From a virus, in the IMG/VR virus record IMGVR_UViG_3300047546_000505, positions 1 through 20,382 of that record: 20,382 nt of DNA; one strand, given 5' to 3'. The notes beneath the pieces were generated by a model. The model had not been told where the DNA came from. It worked only from the letters and a program-made list of their open reading frames with translations, and did not search any database. Below, one piece after another: positions 1-6,197 of the stretch; positions within the stretch are counted from its first letter, which is position 1, and each line of letters opens with the position of its first letter. The translations under genes and the position numbers were made by a program.

Positions 1-62
1 CGCTCATATTCGTTGAAAACTTTACCAACTTCATGAAGAAGATTAGGCAAATCATTGCTCAT
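1..62 (-). CDS. Partial small protein, cut by window edge
   Basis: Only the first 20 codons are present, reading MSNDLPNLLHEVGKVFNEYE, and the gene runs off the left edge. The ATG at 62-60 lies inside the last codons of the RlpA-like gene, an 11-base overlap in another frame. An AGGA ribosome site sits about eight bases upstream. The arrangement implies translational coupling to the RlpA gene. The visible part looks helical and acidic, and no family is recognised. Confidence 0.6.
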   Translation of the reverse strand, partial: MSNDLPNLLHEVGKVFNEYE

Positions 63-396
63 GTTTTATTTCCTCAACTTTTAAGGTACAAATACCTGGG
101 CAATTAAGTGCCTGTGCTGCACCTCTCGCAAGATCAAGGTCTCTACCTTTTACAAAAGGACCTCTATCATTAACTCGTACTATAACAGAACGGTCACCAT
201 TTGTCAACCTCAGTTTTGTTCCGAATGGTAAAGTTTTATGGGCCGTTGTCATACCATTTGGATCAAAACGCTCGCCGTTTGCTGTTCTTGTTCCGTGCAT
301 ATACCATGTTGCAACCATATCACCTTTTGCTATACTGGTTTCGGTTGCACAACCAGTCAAAAAGAGAAGACTGGTTAGAGTTATTAGTTTACGCAT
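52..396 (-). CDS. RlpA-like double-psi beta-barrel lipoprotein
   Basis: A 114-residue protein with a lipoprotein signal: hydrophobic stretch, lipobox LTGC, lipidated Cys16. The rest is one RlpA-type double-psi beta-barrel. Visible hallmarks are the AxWY start of the barrel, TANGE, TAHKTLPFGT, and VNDRGPF followed by GRDLDLARGAA. RlpA proteins bind or cleave peptide-poor septal glycan; the Asp of NDRGPF belongs to the conserved active cleft. The SPOR domain of cellular RlpA is missing, leaving a minimal enzyme anchored to a membrane. In a phage it may help dismantle or remodel peptidoglycan at lysis (inference). A GAGG ribosome site fits between the ATG and the CCA end of tRNA-Arg, so the gene is probably read from the tRNA transcript. 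Confidence 0.85.
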   Translation of the reverse strand: MRKLITLTSLLFLTGCATETSIAKGDMVATWYMHGTRTANGERFDPNGMTTAHKTLPFGTKLRLTNGDRSVIVRVNDRGPFVKGRDLDLARGAAQALNCPGICTLKVEEIKHEQ

Positions 397-411
397 GTTA
401 CCTCTTATTGT

Positions 412-489
412 TGGCGGTCAGTGAAGGAGTCGAACCCTCAACCTTTGGTTCCGTAGACCAACGCTCTAATCCAGTTGAGCTAACTGACC
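412..489 (-). tRNA. tRNA-Arg(ACG)
   Basis: A full cloverleaf with acceptor GGTCAGT/ACTGACC, discriminator G and an encoded CCA. The anticodon stem TTGGT/ACCAA closes the loop CTACGGA, giving anticodon ACG. Its first bases also hold the last codons and TAG stop of the upstream small gene (480-683). Confidence 0.93.
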
Positions 490-683
490 TTATTGAATTT
501 GTTCAACATGTCATTGATGATAGACTTAGTATCTTCGAGACTATAGTTGTCCAAAAAAATCTTGATGGAGGATTCACACATGTTTACCGCAAGCAGTATG
601 ATATCTTTGTTATCATCCGTCATCAAAATCTGTTGATGAATTGGTTTGAATAGTTCTTCTTTACGTTTAATCAATTCTTCCAT
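480..683 (-). CDS. Small unknown protein ending inside tRNA-Arg
   Basis: A 67-residue protein starting MEELIKRKEELF, with an AGGTG ribosome site six bases before the ATG. It is rich in Lys, Asp, Asn, Ile and Leu, with no signal peptide or membrane segment, and is probably helical. No family is recognised. Its last codons and stop TAG lie in the 5' end of the tRNA-Arg gene; the stop is tRNA bases 8-10. RNase P cleavage at the tRNA 5' end would therefore remove the stop codon from the message. It lies between tRNA-Cys and tRNA-Arg and presumably shares their transcript. Confidence 0.65.
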   Translation of the reverse strand: MEELIKRKEELFKPIHQQILMTDDNKDIILLAVNMCESSIKIFLDNYSLEDTKSIINDMLNKFNKVS

Positions 684-696
684 TCATCACCTATTA

Positions 697-771
697 TGGA
701 GTTGCCTCGCGGAGTCGAACCACGTTCTCAAGGATTTGCAGTCCCGCGCATTACCGTCTTGCTCAGGCAAC
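697..771 (-). tRNA. tRNA-Cys(GCA)
   Basis: Acceptor GTTGCCT/AGGCAAC, discriminator U as usual for Cys, and encoded CCA. The anticodon loop CTGCAAA gives GCA. The D stem is only three base pairs, the same layout as the tRNA-Trp at 10382. Confidence 0.9.
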
Positions 772-772
772 A

Positions 773-846
773 TGGCTGGGGATCAAGGATTCGAACCTCG
801 GATAACGGAGTCAGAGTCCGCTGTTATACCACTTAACTAATCCCCA
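773..846 (-). tRNA. tRNA-Gln(CTG)
   Basis: Acceptor TGGGGAT/ATCCCCA with the U1-A72 pair typical of glutamine tRNAs, discriminator G, encoded CCA, and loop CTCTGAC giving anticodon CTG. Together with the TTG isoacceptor at 1479 it covers both Gln codons. The end of the upstream small gene overlaps its first 14 bases. Confidence 0.9.
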
Positions 847-1162
847 ATTCTTCTTTCTTTGTATCAATCCAAGCCATCAGATATTTGAAATCTTCTGGCT
901 GAAGTTTTTCTTCTTGAACATCTGTGCGAAATTCTACATCAAGTGTACTTATCTGATTGTATATTTTTCCTAAGATATTTGACACTTCAACAGGAAGTGC
1001 TACACCTTTATAAGACAAATACCATGCAAGGTTCTGAGCCGTATTGAAGGCTACGATATTACACATGTTATTCCACATATCAAGTGGAACACGTTCTTCG
1101 GTGCCCCAATATCTATCAACAAGTTTCATCATAACATATTCATATTCGACATGCTTGTTCAT
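833..1162 (-). CDS. Small unknown phage protein
   Basis: A 109-residue protein beginning MNKHVEYEYVMMKLVDRYWG. The start at 1162 is preferred over the in-frame ATG at 1174 because AGGT lies a normal distance before it, while the earlier ATG abuts the CCA end of tRNA-Asp. The protein is soluble and mostly helical, with many aromatic and acidic residues, and no domain is recognised. It ends ELGIS followed by TAA within the D arm of tRNA-Gln(CTG), so mRNA and tRNA share 14 bases. It is probably an accessory gene carried between tRNAs. Confidence 0.65.
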   Translation of the reverse strand: MNKHVEYEYVMMKLVDRYWGTEERVPLDMWNNMCNIVAFNTAQNLAWYLSYKGVALPVEVSNILGKIYNQISTLDVEFRTDVQEEKLQPEDFKYLMAWIDTKKEELGIS

Positions 1163-1179
1163 CACAGACCTCATTATAA

Positions 1180-1256
1180 TGGCGACCTCGACCGGTCTCG
1201 AACCGGCGACCTCTAGCGTGACAGGCTAGCGTTCTAACCAACTGAACTACGAGGCC
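1180..1256 (-). tRNA. tRNA-Asp(GTC)
   Basis: Acceptor GGCCTCG/CGAGGTC with one G-U pair, discriminator G, encoded CCA. Anticodon stem CTAGC/GCTAG closes loop CTGTCAC, giving GTC. Confidence 0.93.
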
Positions 1257-1261
1257 ATTAT

Positions 1262-1336
1262 TGGTACAGCGTACGGGAATCGAACCCGTCTTTCCAGCTT
1301 GAAAGGCTAGCGACCTAACCGATAGTCGAACGCTGC
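1262..1336 (-). tRNA. tRNA-Glu(TTC)
   Basis: Acceptor GCAGCGT/ACGCTGT, discriminator A, encoded CCA, T arm ACGGG/CCCGT with loop TTCGATT. Anticodon loop CTTTCAA gives TTC. Confidence 0.92.
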
Positions 1337-1341
1337 GTATA

Positions 1342-1418
1342 TGGTAGACCCACCGAGACTCGAACTCGGAACCTCTCGGTTAAAAGCCGCTTGCTCTAGC
1401 CTATTGAGCTATGGGTCC
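1342..1418 (-). tRNA. tRNA-Lys(TTT)
   Basis: Acceptor GGACCCA/TGGGTCT, discriminator A, encoded CCA. Loop CTTTTAA gives anticodon TTT. The anticodon stem AGCGG/CCGAG has only three Watson-Crick pairs, then facing G/A and A/G mismatches. Its 5' end is one base after the perfect hairpin at 1420-1473. Confidence 0.9.
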
Positions 1419-1419
1419 A

Positions 1420-1473
1420 GTATGTTATAAAACGGCTAAGATTATTTCTACAATTAGCCGTTTTATAACATAC
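1420..1473 (-). ncRNA. Perfect 20-bp hairpin between two tRNAs
   Basis: Bases 1420-1439 and 1454-1473 are exact reverse complements, with a 14-base loop between them. The element begins five bases after the CCA of tRNA-Gln(TTG) and ends one base before tRNA-Lys(TTT), so in the tRNA precursor it would form a long blunt RNA duplex. It has no U tract and is not a typical terminator. It could be an RNase III processing signal, a small stable RNA, or the trace of a mobile repeat. The strand is assumed from the neighbouring tRNAs. Confidence 0.7.
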
Positions 1474-1478
1474 AAAAT

Positions 1479-1554
1479 TGGTTCGGGGTGATGGGTTCGA
1501 ACCACCAACCTACGGAATCAAAATCCGGCATTCTACCAGTTGAACTAACCCCGA
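1479..1554 (-). tRNA. tRNA-Gln(TTG)
   Basis: Acceptor TCGGGGT/ACCCCGA with U1-A72, encoded CCA, stem CCGGA/TCCGT, and loop TTTTGAT giving TTG. The discriminator is A rather than the G of the other Gln tRNA here. Confidence 0.9.
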
Positions 1555-1555
1555 A

Positions 1556-1629
1556 TGGTGCTTCCTGATGGTTACGATCCAACGTCTATCGCTTATCAAG
1601 CGATTGCTCTACCATTGAGCTAAGGAAGC
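1556..1629 (-). tRNA. tRNA-Ile(GAT), unusual T loop
   Basis: Acceptor GCTTCCT/AGGAAGC, discriminator A, encoded CCA. Stem ATCGC/GCGAT closes loop TTGATAA, giving GAT. The T loop reads ATCGTAA instead of the usual TTCRANN: bases 54 and 58 are exchanged (A54, U58). The T stem also has one T-T mismatch. The same swapped T loop occurs in tRNA-Phe at 10462. Confidence 0.88.
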
Positions 1630-1634
1630 AATAG

Positions 1635-1642
1635 TCTAAATA
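1635..1642 (+). promoter_or_regulatory. Candidate T4-type late promoter
   Basis: TCTAAATA matches seven of eight bases of the T4 late -10 box TATAAATA. It lies 39 bases before the first gene of the plus-strand cassette, in the 52-base gap that separates the divergent tRNA array. No -35 element is apparent, as expected for late promoters. Start sites were not tested. Confidence 0.5.
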
Positions 1643-1681
1643 GTATATAGCAAACAGAATAGGAAATCAAGAGGTTTTTTT

Positions 1682-1963
1682 ATGAGTGAATGGTTCAAAT
1701 TAGTAGCCGAAGTAGGCTTTCCTATTGCCGGAGCATGTGCAGCTGGCTATTTCGTATTCCTAACTATGAAGTTTATCCTAGCAGGTGTTATGAGTTCTGT
1801 CAAGGGCCTTTCAGGTATCATCATGGCTCTCGACAATCGTGTGAAAACAATGAACCATGATGTTATCAGAATTGACACATTGGTTTCAAATGCGATGGGT
1901 GTAAAGCCTGACGTTGACCGTATTGCCCGCGCAGACGGCAAACATGACGCAAGGAGAGACTAA
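1682..1963 (+). CDS. Small membrane protein, holin-like (paralogue 1)
   Basis: A 93-residue protein with one or two N-terminal membrane segments (about residues 10-38, GFPIAGACAAGYFVFLTMKF), followed by a polar helical tail. It shares its layout and signature with the protein at 2392-2751: GFPI, a Gly/Ala-rich turn, then GY, and later a stretch like ALDNRVKTMNHDVIRIDTLV. The two are therefore paralogues. A short N-in membrane anchor with a charged tail resembles BhlA/UviB-type holin-like proteins, but no decisive motif is present. The TAA stop overlaps the next ATG (TAATG), so it is coupled to the nuclease gene. GAGG lies before the start. Confidence 0.8.
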   Translation: MSEWFKLVAEVGFPIAGACAAGYFVFLTMKFILAGVMSSVKGLSGIIMALDNRVKTMNHDVIRIDTLVSNAMGVKPDVDRIARADGKHDARRD

Positions 1964-2388
1964 TGTACGAATATAAATGCCGTGTAAATAAAGTGTTAGA
2001 CGGTGACACTGTTGATGTTGATTTGGACTTAGGTTTCAATATCATGCTGGCAAATCAGCGTGTTCGTATGGCTGGTGTTGATACACCGGAATCTAGAACA
2101 GCTAATGCAGAAGAAAAACCTCGTGGGCTTCTTTCTAAAAAGAAGTTGGCCGAAAAGTTACCTGTTGGTTCTTGGACCAAAATCAGAACTCAGAAGCAAG
2201 ACAGTAATGACGATAAGTTTGGTCGTATTCTCGGTGAGTTTATTCTTGATGACGGAACAAATGTAAATAAGTGGCTCATTGAAAATAACTATGCTGTTGC
2301 TTACATGGGTGAGAATAAAGACCTTGTGCAGGAACAACATCAGGCTAATAAAAAGATACTGATTGCTAGAGGCGAGTTGAAAGGATAA
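1963..2388 (+). CDS. Staphylococcal-nuclease-like endonuclease
   Basis: A 141-residue single-domain SNase homologue without a signal peptide. All catalytic positions of staphylococcal nuclease are visible: Asp15 in DGDT (D21 of the model enzyme), Arg35, Asp40 and Glu43 in RMAGVDTPE, and Arg88 in KFGRILGE (R87). The C-terminal WLIENNYAVAY segment is also typical. Such enzymes cut DNA or RNA with calcium. Lacking a signal peptide, it would act in the cytoplasm or be carried elsewhere by a partner. It sits between two related membrane proteins and is coupled to the first by TAATG. A role in host DNA breakdown, or as an envelope-linked nuclease against other phages, is inference. Confidence 0.9.
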   Translation: MYEYKCRVNKVLDGDTVDVDLDLGFNIMLANQRVRMAGVDTPESRTANAEEKPRGLLSKKKLAEKLPVGSWTKIRTQKQDSNDDKFGRILGEFILDDGTNVNKWLIENNYAVAYMGENKDLVQEQHQANKKILIARGELKG

Positions 2389-2391
2389 GTC

Positions 2392-2751
2392 ATGGGTGGT
2401 ATAGCCGAACTAATCAACAAATACGGATTCCCAATCGTCGCCGCTGGCGGCATGGGATACATGATATTTTATATCTGGACTTGGGCTACAAAAGAGATCA
2501 AGCCCGTTCTGTCAGAGGCTAATACTGTTCTGATTGCCTTGATTGATCGTATTCGTATGCTCGACAACGATCTTATCAGATTGAACCAGAAAGTCAATAT
2601 CGTCCTTCAACTTCGTAAAATGGAGTATGATGCACTAACAAAGCAGGCTCATGAGTTTGTTGTTAAAGAAAATGGTGGGACCGTAGATGTACCACAGCAG
2701 AAGCCCGAAGATAAACCAGACGAACCAAGCAAAGAAGTAAAGAAGAAGTAA
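2392..2751 (+). CDS. Small membrane protein, holin-like (paralogue 2)
   Basis: A 119-residue protein with a hydrophobic N-terminal segment (about residues 12-33, GFPIVAAGGMGYMIFYIW), a helical middle LIALIDRIRMLDNDLIRLNQ and a highly charged Lys/Asp/Glu/Pro tail (about 96-119). The first two parts match the protein at 1682-1963, so this is a longer paralogue with an added tail. AAAGGA lies six bases before the ATG. The gene ends one base from the stop of the convergent cyclase gene. A holin or nuclease-anchoring role is possible but not shown. Confidence 0.8.
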   Translation: MGGIAELINKYGFPIVAAGGMGYMIFYIWTWATKEIKPVLSEANTVLIALIDRIRMLDNDLIRLNQKVNIVLQLRKMEYDALTKQAHEFVVKENGGTVDVPQQKPEDKPDEPSKEVKKK

Positions 2752-2752
2752 C

Positions 2753-4816
2753 TTATTTGCTAGTTGCACGATAGACACCATCCCAATCAGCAGGTGGCGG
2801 ATTCTTCTTATAGTCTGCCACTCTTTCCATCATCATATCGTAATACTCTTTCATCTCACCGCCAAATGCACCTTCTAGATATGGATAGTATTCTTCACAT
2901 TTTTGCCATCTTTGATTAAAATAGTGGTCGATGAAGTCTGCGTGAGTTTTTGATTGTGCATGATTGAGACCTGTCTTATCTACGATAGTGTAGATGTTCA
3001 CACCTTCTTTCTTACCCTTGACGGCTAGACAGTCAAGCTGTAAACAGAGATACTCATCCTTTACAAGTTCATATGTTCTTTGACCAATCACCAGTTTAAC
3101 ATGATATGGTTTACTCTGACCTTCTAAGCGCGAAGCCAAGTTGACAGAATCCCCCAAGCAGGTATAATCAAATCTTTGATCGGAACCCATGTTGCCAACA
3201 ACAACATCACCAGTATTGATCCCAAGACCCATACCAAAAGGAGGAACACCTTCAGCAGCGATAGAATTGTTAAAAGCTTCGAGATCGCCGAGCATCGCAA
3301 GAGCCGTACGAACTGCATTCTTAGCGTGGTCAGCATCGTCAAGAGGCGCGTTCCAGAAAGCCATCTGAGCATCGCCGATATATTTGTCGAGTGTTCCATT
3401 GTTCTCCAGTATCTTTGCTGTCATGGCCGTCATGTAACGGTTCATGATCTGTGTCAGGCCTTGAACATCACTGCCATAATGCTCAGAGATAGATGTAAAG
3501 CCACGGACATCAGTAAACATAATCGAAAGCTCACGGGTCTCTCCTCCCAACTTGAGTAGTTCTGGATTCTTCTGCAACTTTTCAACAAGTGCTGGTGACA
3601 GATATGTACCAAATTGCTTCTTGATCTGTTGCTTCAGTCTAAATTCACGGGCGAAGTTGTTAAAGACCAGCTGACCATAAACAAAAGTGCCTGCTAGTAT
3701 TATGTAGCTTGGATCCCAGAGTTGAAGTTCTGTAGAGAATAAGTAATAAGAGGCATAGCCAGCACCACCAACGAAAAGAAAATAAAATGGGACCGTCAGC
3801 AGAACAGATAATCTTGGTACTAGGGCAATTATGGTCAGTAATGTTCCTAGCAGCACTCCTAATTCCAATGTTCTCGCATACGAAGCGCGAGAAATAGAAG
3901 TACCGTCAATCAAAGTTTGAAGTGCTTGTGCTTGTATCTCATGAGCCCATTTCTCACCAATTGGTGTTGCAATAATCCCACCAACACCTTCAATCGTCAA
4001 TCCTAAGACAACAATTTTCCCTTCGACTTGTTCTTTTGTAATATCTGTTGCCTCAATGCGTTTGAATCCATTGTTCCATGCGAGCCAGATGCGGCCGTTT
4101 TGATCTGTAGTGATGGGCGGGAAGGCAGGGATGCGGACGGCCTCGACACCGGCTTCACCTGCTTTGATTTGGTAAGAGGGGTCTCCAGCAGCCGTGCGTA
4201 GGGTTTCCAGTACAAGTGAAGGATACAATGTATCCCCAATGCGAGCCAGCATAGGCAACCTACGAACAACACCGTCACGCTCGGAAGCAACAGCCAGAAG
4301 TCCAACCCCGTCTGCATTTCCTGCCAAAGCAGGTAAAGGAGCGATAGCCCCGCGCCAAGTAAACAACCATGGAGCAGGATCATCACCGATAGCAGCAAAC
4401 CCTCTGCGAGCCGCATCTGGGTTTCTTGACTGAGTTGTTGGTGTTTGTGATATAACGATACCACCGCTGCCCACACTCTTTGTAAGATCGTCATCACCAC
4501 CGGCGCGATCTTTTTCTGAAAAGAGGATAGGGATTGCGATAACGCCTGCACCAGCCCAACGAAGACGTTCGATAGTTGCTGCAATATCTCTACGATCAAA
4601 TGGCCACTGGCCATACTCTTGAACAGATTTTTCACCAAACTCAACAAGGATTACCTCTTCTGACTGTTTCTTTTCTAGTGAACCAATAAGATAGTCAAAA
4701 GTTTTCAGTTGTAAAGTTTCAATCGGGCTTAAGTTCACCGCGTAGATAGCGACTGCCAATAACGCCGTCACCATTACTGCCCAGGCACTCGTTAATAGGT
4801 TGCTTAAATTTTTCAT
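2753..4816 (-). CDS. CHASE2-domain class III adenylate cyclase
   Basis: A 687-residue membrane sensor enzyme making cAMP from ATP. Residues 11-30 form an N-terminal membrane helix. Residues 31 to about 310 are a CHASE2-type extracytoplasmic sensor (WPFDRRDIAATIERLRWAGA is typical), followed by two or three membrane helices at about 315-385. The cyclase domain spans about 425-612. Its catalytic set is complete: metal-binding Asp436 (FTDVRGF) and Asp482 (KYIGD), adenine-selecting Lys478 and Thr552, and transition-state Asn559 and Arg563 (VNLASRLE). It is thus predicted active and ATP-specific. A C-terminal tail of about 75 residues is unassigned. The gene is last in the curli-like operon, two bases after the small curlin-like gene. 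CHASE2 cyclases are usual in bacterial chromosomes but surprising in a phage. Confidence 0.93.
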   Translation of the reverse strand: MKNLSNLLTSAWAVMVTALLAVAIYAVNLSPIETLQLKTFDYLIGSLEKKQSEEVILVEFGEKSVQEYGQWPFDRRDIAATIERLRWAGAGVIAIPILFSEKDRAGGDDDLTKSVGSGGIVISQTPTTQSRNPDAARRGFAAIGDDPAPWLFTWRGAIAPLPALAGNADGVGLLAVASERDGVVRRLPMLARIGDTLYPSLVLETLRTAAGDPSYQIKAGEAGVEAVRIPAFPPITTDQNGRIWLAWNNGFKRIEATDITKEQVEGKIVVLGLTIEGVGGIIATPIGEKWAHEIQAQALQTLIDGTSISRASYARTLELGVLLGTLLTIIALVPRLSVLLTVPFYFLFVGGAGYASYYLFSTELQLWDPSYIILAGTFVYGQLVFNNFAREFRLKQQIKKQFGTYLSPALVEKLQKNPELLKLGGETRELSIMFTDVRGFTSISEHYGSDVQGLTQIMNRYMTAMTAKILENNGTLDKYIGDAQMAFWNAPLDDADHAKNAVRTALAMLGDLEAFNNSIAAEGVPPFGMGLGINTGDVVVGNMGSDQRFDYTCLGDSVNLASRLEGQSKPYHVKLVIGQRTYELVKDEYLCLQLDCLAVKGKKEGVNIYTIVDKTGLNHAQSKTHADFIDHYFNQRWQKCEEYYPYLEGAFGGEMKEYYDMMMERVADYKKNPPPADWDGVYRATSK

Positions 4817-4818
4817 GA

Positions 4819-5085
4819 TCAGTACTGGTTAATGACATATGGACTATTAGGACAAGAATTGCCACAATCGACACTAAAGCTGTAGTTCTGTGGAGTAAGA
4901 CCTGACTGTGTACCACTAAATGATAGATTATTTCCGCGCAGGTCCACAGTAGCAGAATGGAGACCACCAGATTGAGTAATTGCGACATTTTGGTTCACTC
5001 CTTGCATATTGATGATTGCACTATTATTGATCTGTTGTGCGTTCACAGAAACCGTGAGTAAAAGAAGAGCGGCTAGAGTTCTCAT
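4819..5085 (-). CDS. Small secreted curlin-like protein
   Basis: An 88-residue protein with a signal peptide (1-16, cut after VNA). The mature part holds about two degenerate curlin-type repeats: NNSAIINMQGVNQNVAITQSG, then HSATVDLRGNNLSFSGTQSG. These have the alternating small/polar pattern with Asn, Gln and Gly of CsgA/CsgB strands. Two cysteines (DCGNSC) lie near the C-terminus and may form a disulfide. Its size and place suggest a minor subunit, nucleator or cap of a fibre (inference). The ATG overlaps the TAA of the FecR gene (TAATG), so the two are coupled. Confidence 0.75.
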   Translation of the reverse strand: MRTLAALLLLTVSVNAQQINNSAIINMQGVNQNVAITQSGGLHSATVDLRGNNLSFSGTQSGLTPQNYSFSVDCGNSCPNSPYVINQY

Positions 5086-6197
5086 TAGTTTGATTGCCTT
5101 ATGTTTATTGTTGTTGTACCAGCACTGTTCACGATCTGTTTGATGTTGATACCTTCTTGCATGATGTTGACCGTTGCATTGTTCAGTGTTGAGAGTGTGA
5201 CCTCTGCATATGCGGTATTCACTTCGCGATACAATGTCACAAAGTCATTCTCAACAAAATACTTCAGACCACTTCTTGCGTCATATTTAGGCAGTAAGGC
5301 ATTAAACTCAGCCAATTCATTTCCTAGTAACTGAGATGAGGAAACATCTAAGAAGTTATAGAGAAAGTCCACATCCAGAAAATTACGGTCGAGTTTATTA
5401 TACTCGGTCAAATAGTTTCTGTCAAGCTCGGTATACTTCAGTAAATCTTTTCCTAGTAGGTCTTCATCAAGATAGTTAAATGCTCTGGCTTCTGTTCTTT
5501 GTTCAATCACCACTTGTTTTGGTGGTGTGACGATGATCATATTATTGATCTGATCAAGAGATAAACTTAGTATTGCTGTCTTAGGTCTATCAACAGATGT
5601 ATTGACAACCACAGCCTCAAATGGCTTTGTCAACCAAACCGTTCCCATATCGGTTGTTACAGATATAGAACCTACGATACAATCTCTCTGTATGTTTTTC
5701 CAACCTACAGGGCAAGAAGGAAGCAATACGATAGTTGATTTACCAGTTTCATCTACTGTACCAGAAAAGTCAGTACCACGAACACCAATGGTGGCCGTTG
5801 GAGTTTCTACCTGAACTTGTTGTGGATCATTTTTGGCTATCTGACCACTGGCATACTTGATAGTGCCAAGTGCCATTTTCATGCCAAGTTTGCCAGTTTT
5901 TCTTGAATCATCGTAAACAAAGGTGTCGATCACCAGTCTAGAATGTTCTGTGATCTGCACCTTTGTATCGTCTTTGAATGTGATACCCGCCCTAGCATTA
6001 GCTGTGGTAATAGTATCTTGCATTTCAACACCAGCATCTTTAGTGCTAGGTATCACATTCTTGTCTCGTTTTATTTCTGTAGGTCCAGTTTGTTCCGTTA
6101 CAGTTCCAACCGCAGCATTAGTTGTGGTTGGACTTAACTGTAAGGTTGTTACCAGAACCAGTAATAGTACTAATGACCTTAGAGTCAACTGAGCCAC
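5085..6197 (-). CDS. Secreted FecR-domain protein with curlin-like tail
   Basis: A 370-residue protein with a signal peptide ending near NAA (residue 29). A FecR-type domain spans about 30-195; the segment TPTATIGVRGTDF at 133-145 is its hallmark. A Cys pair (162, 173) follows. Residues 240-290 have a repeating Leu-Asp-Arg-Asn-aromatic-Leu pattern. The last 40 residues (NNATVNIMQEGINIKQIVN, then TTTINIRQSN) resemble curlin repeats. It may join the fibre and signal, or template it. The start is uncertain: GTG at 6197 is listed, but TTG at 6188 has the better ribosome site (AGGTGG, five bases upstream). Either start overlaps the curlin gene upstream by over 70 bases. FecR proteins often accompany CHASE2 cyclases in bacteria (from memory). 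Confidence 0.88.
   Translation of the reverse strand: MAQLTLRSLVLLLVLVTTLQLSPTTTNAAVGTVTEQTGPTEIKRDKNVIPSTKDAGVEMQDTITTANARAGITFKDDTKVQITEHSRLVIDTFVYDDSRKTGKLGMKMALGTIKYASGQIAKNDPQQVQVETPTATIGVRGTDFSGTVDETGKSTIVLLPSCPVGWKNIQRDCIVGSISVTTDMGTVWLTKPFEAVVVNTSVDRPKTAILSLSLDQINNMIIVTPPKQVVIEQRTEARAFNYLDEDLLGKDLLKYTELDRNYLTEYNKLDRNFLDVDFLYNFLDVSSSQLLGNELAEFNALLPKYDARSGLKYFVENDFVTLYREVNTAYAEVTLSTLNNATVNIMQEGINIKQIVNSAGTTTINIRQSN

Noticed and set aside
201-653. A 150-codon open frame on the plus strand
   Set aside because: It runs across the RlpA gene, tRNA-Arg and a small gene, all on the opposite strand; no plausible start signal.
4003-4647. A 214-codon open frame on the minus strand with hydrophobic segments
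   Set aside because: It lies wholly within the cyclase gene in another frame, has no ribosome site, and the cyclase motifs are unambiguous.
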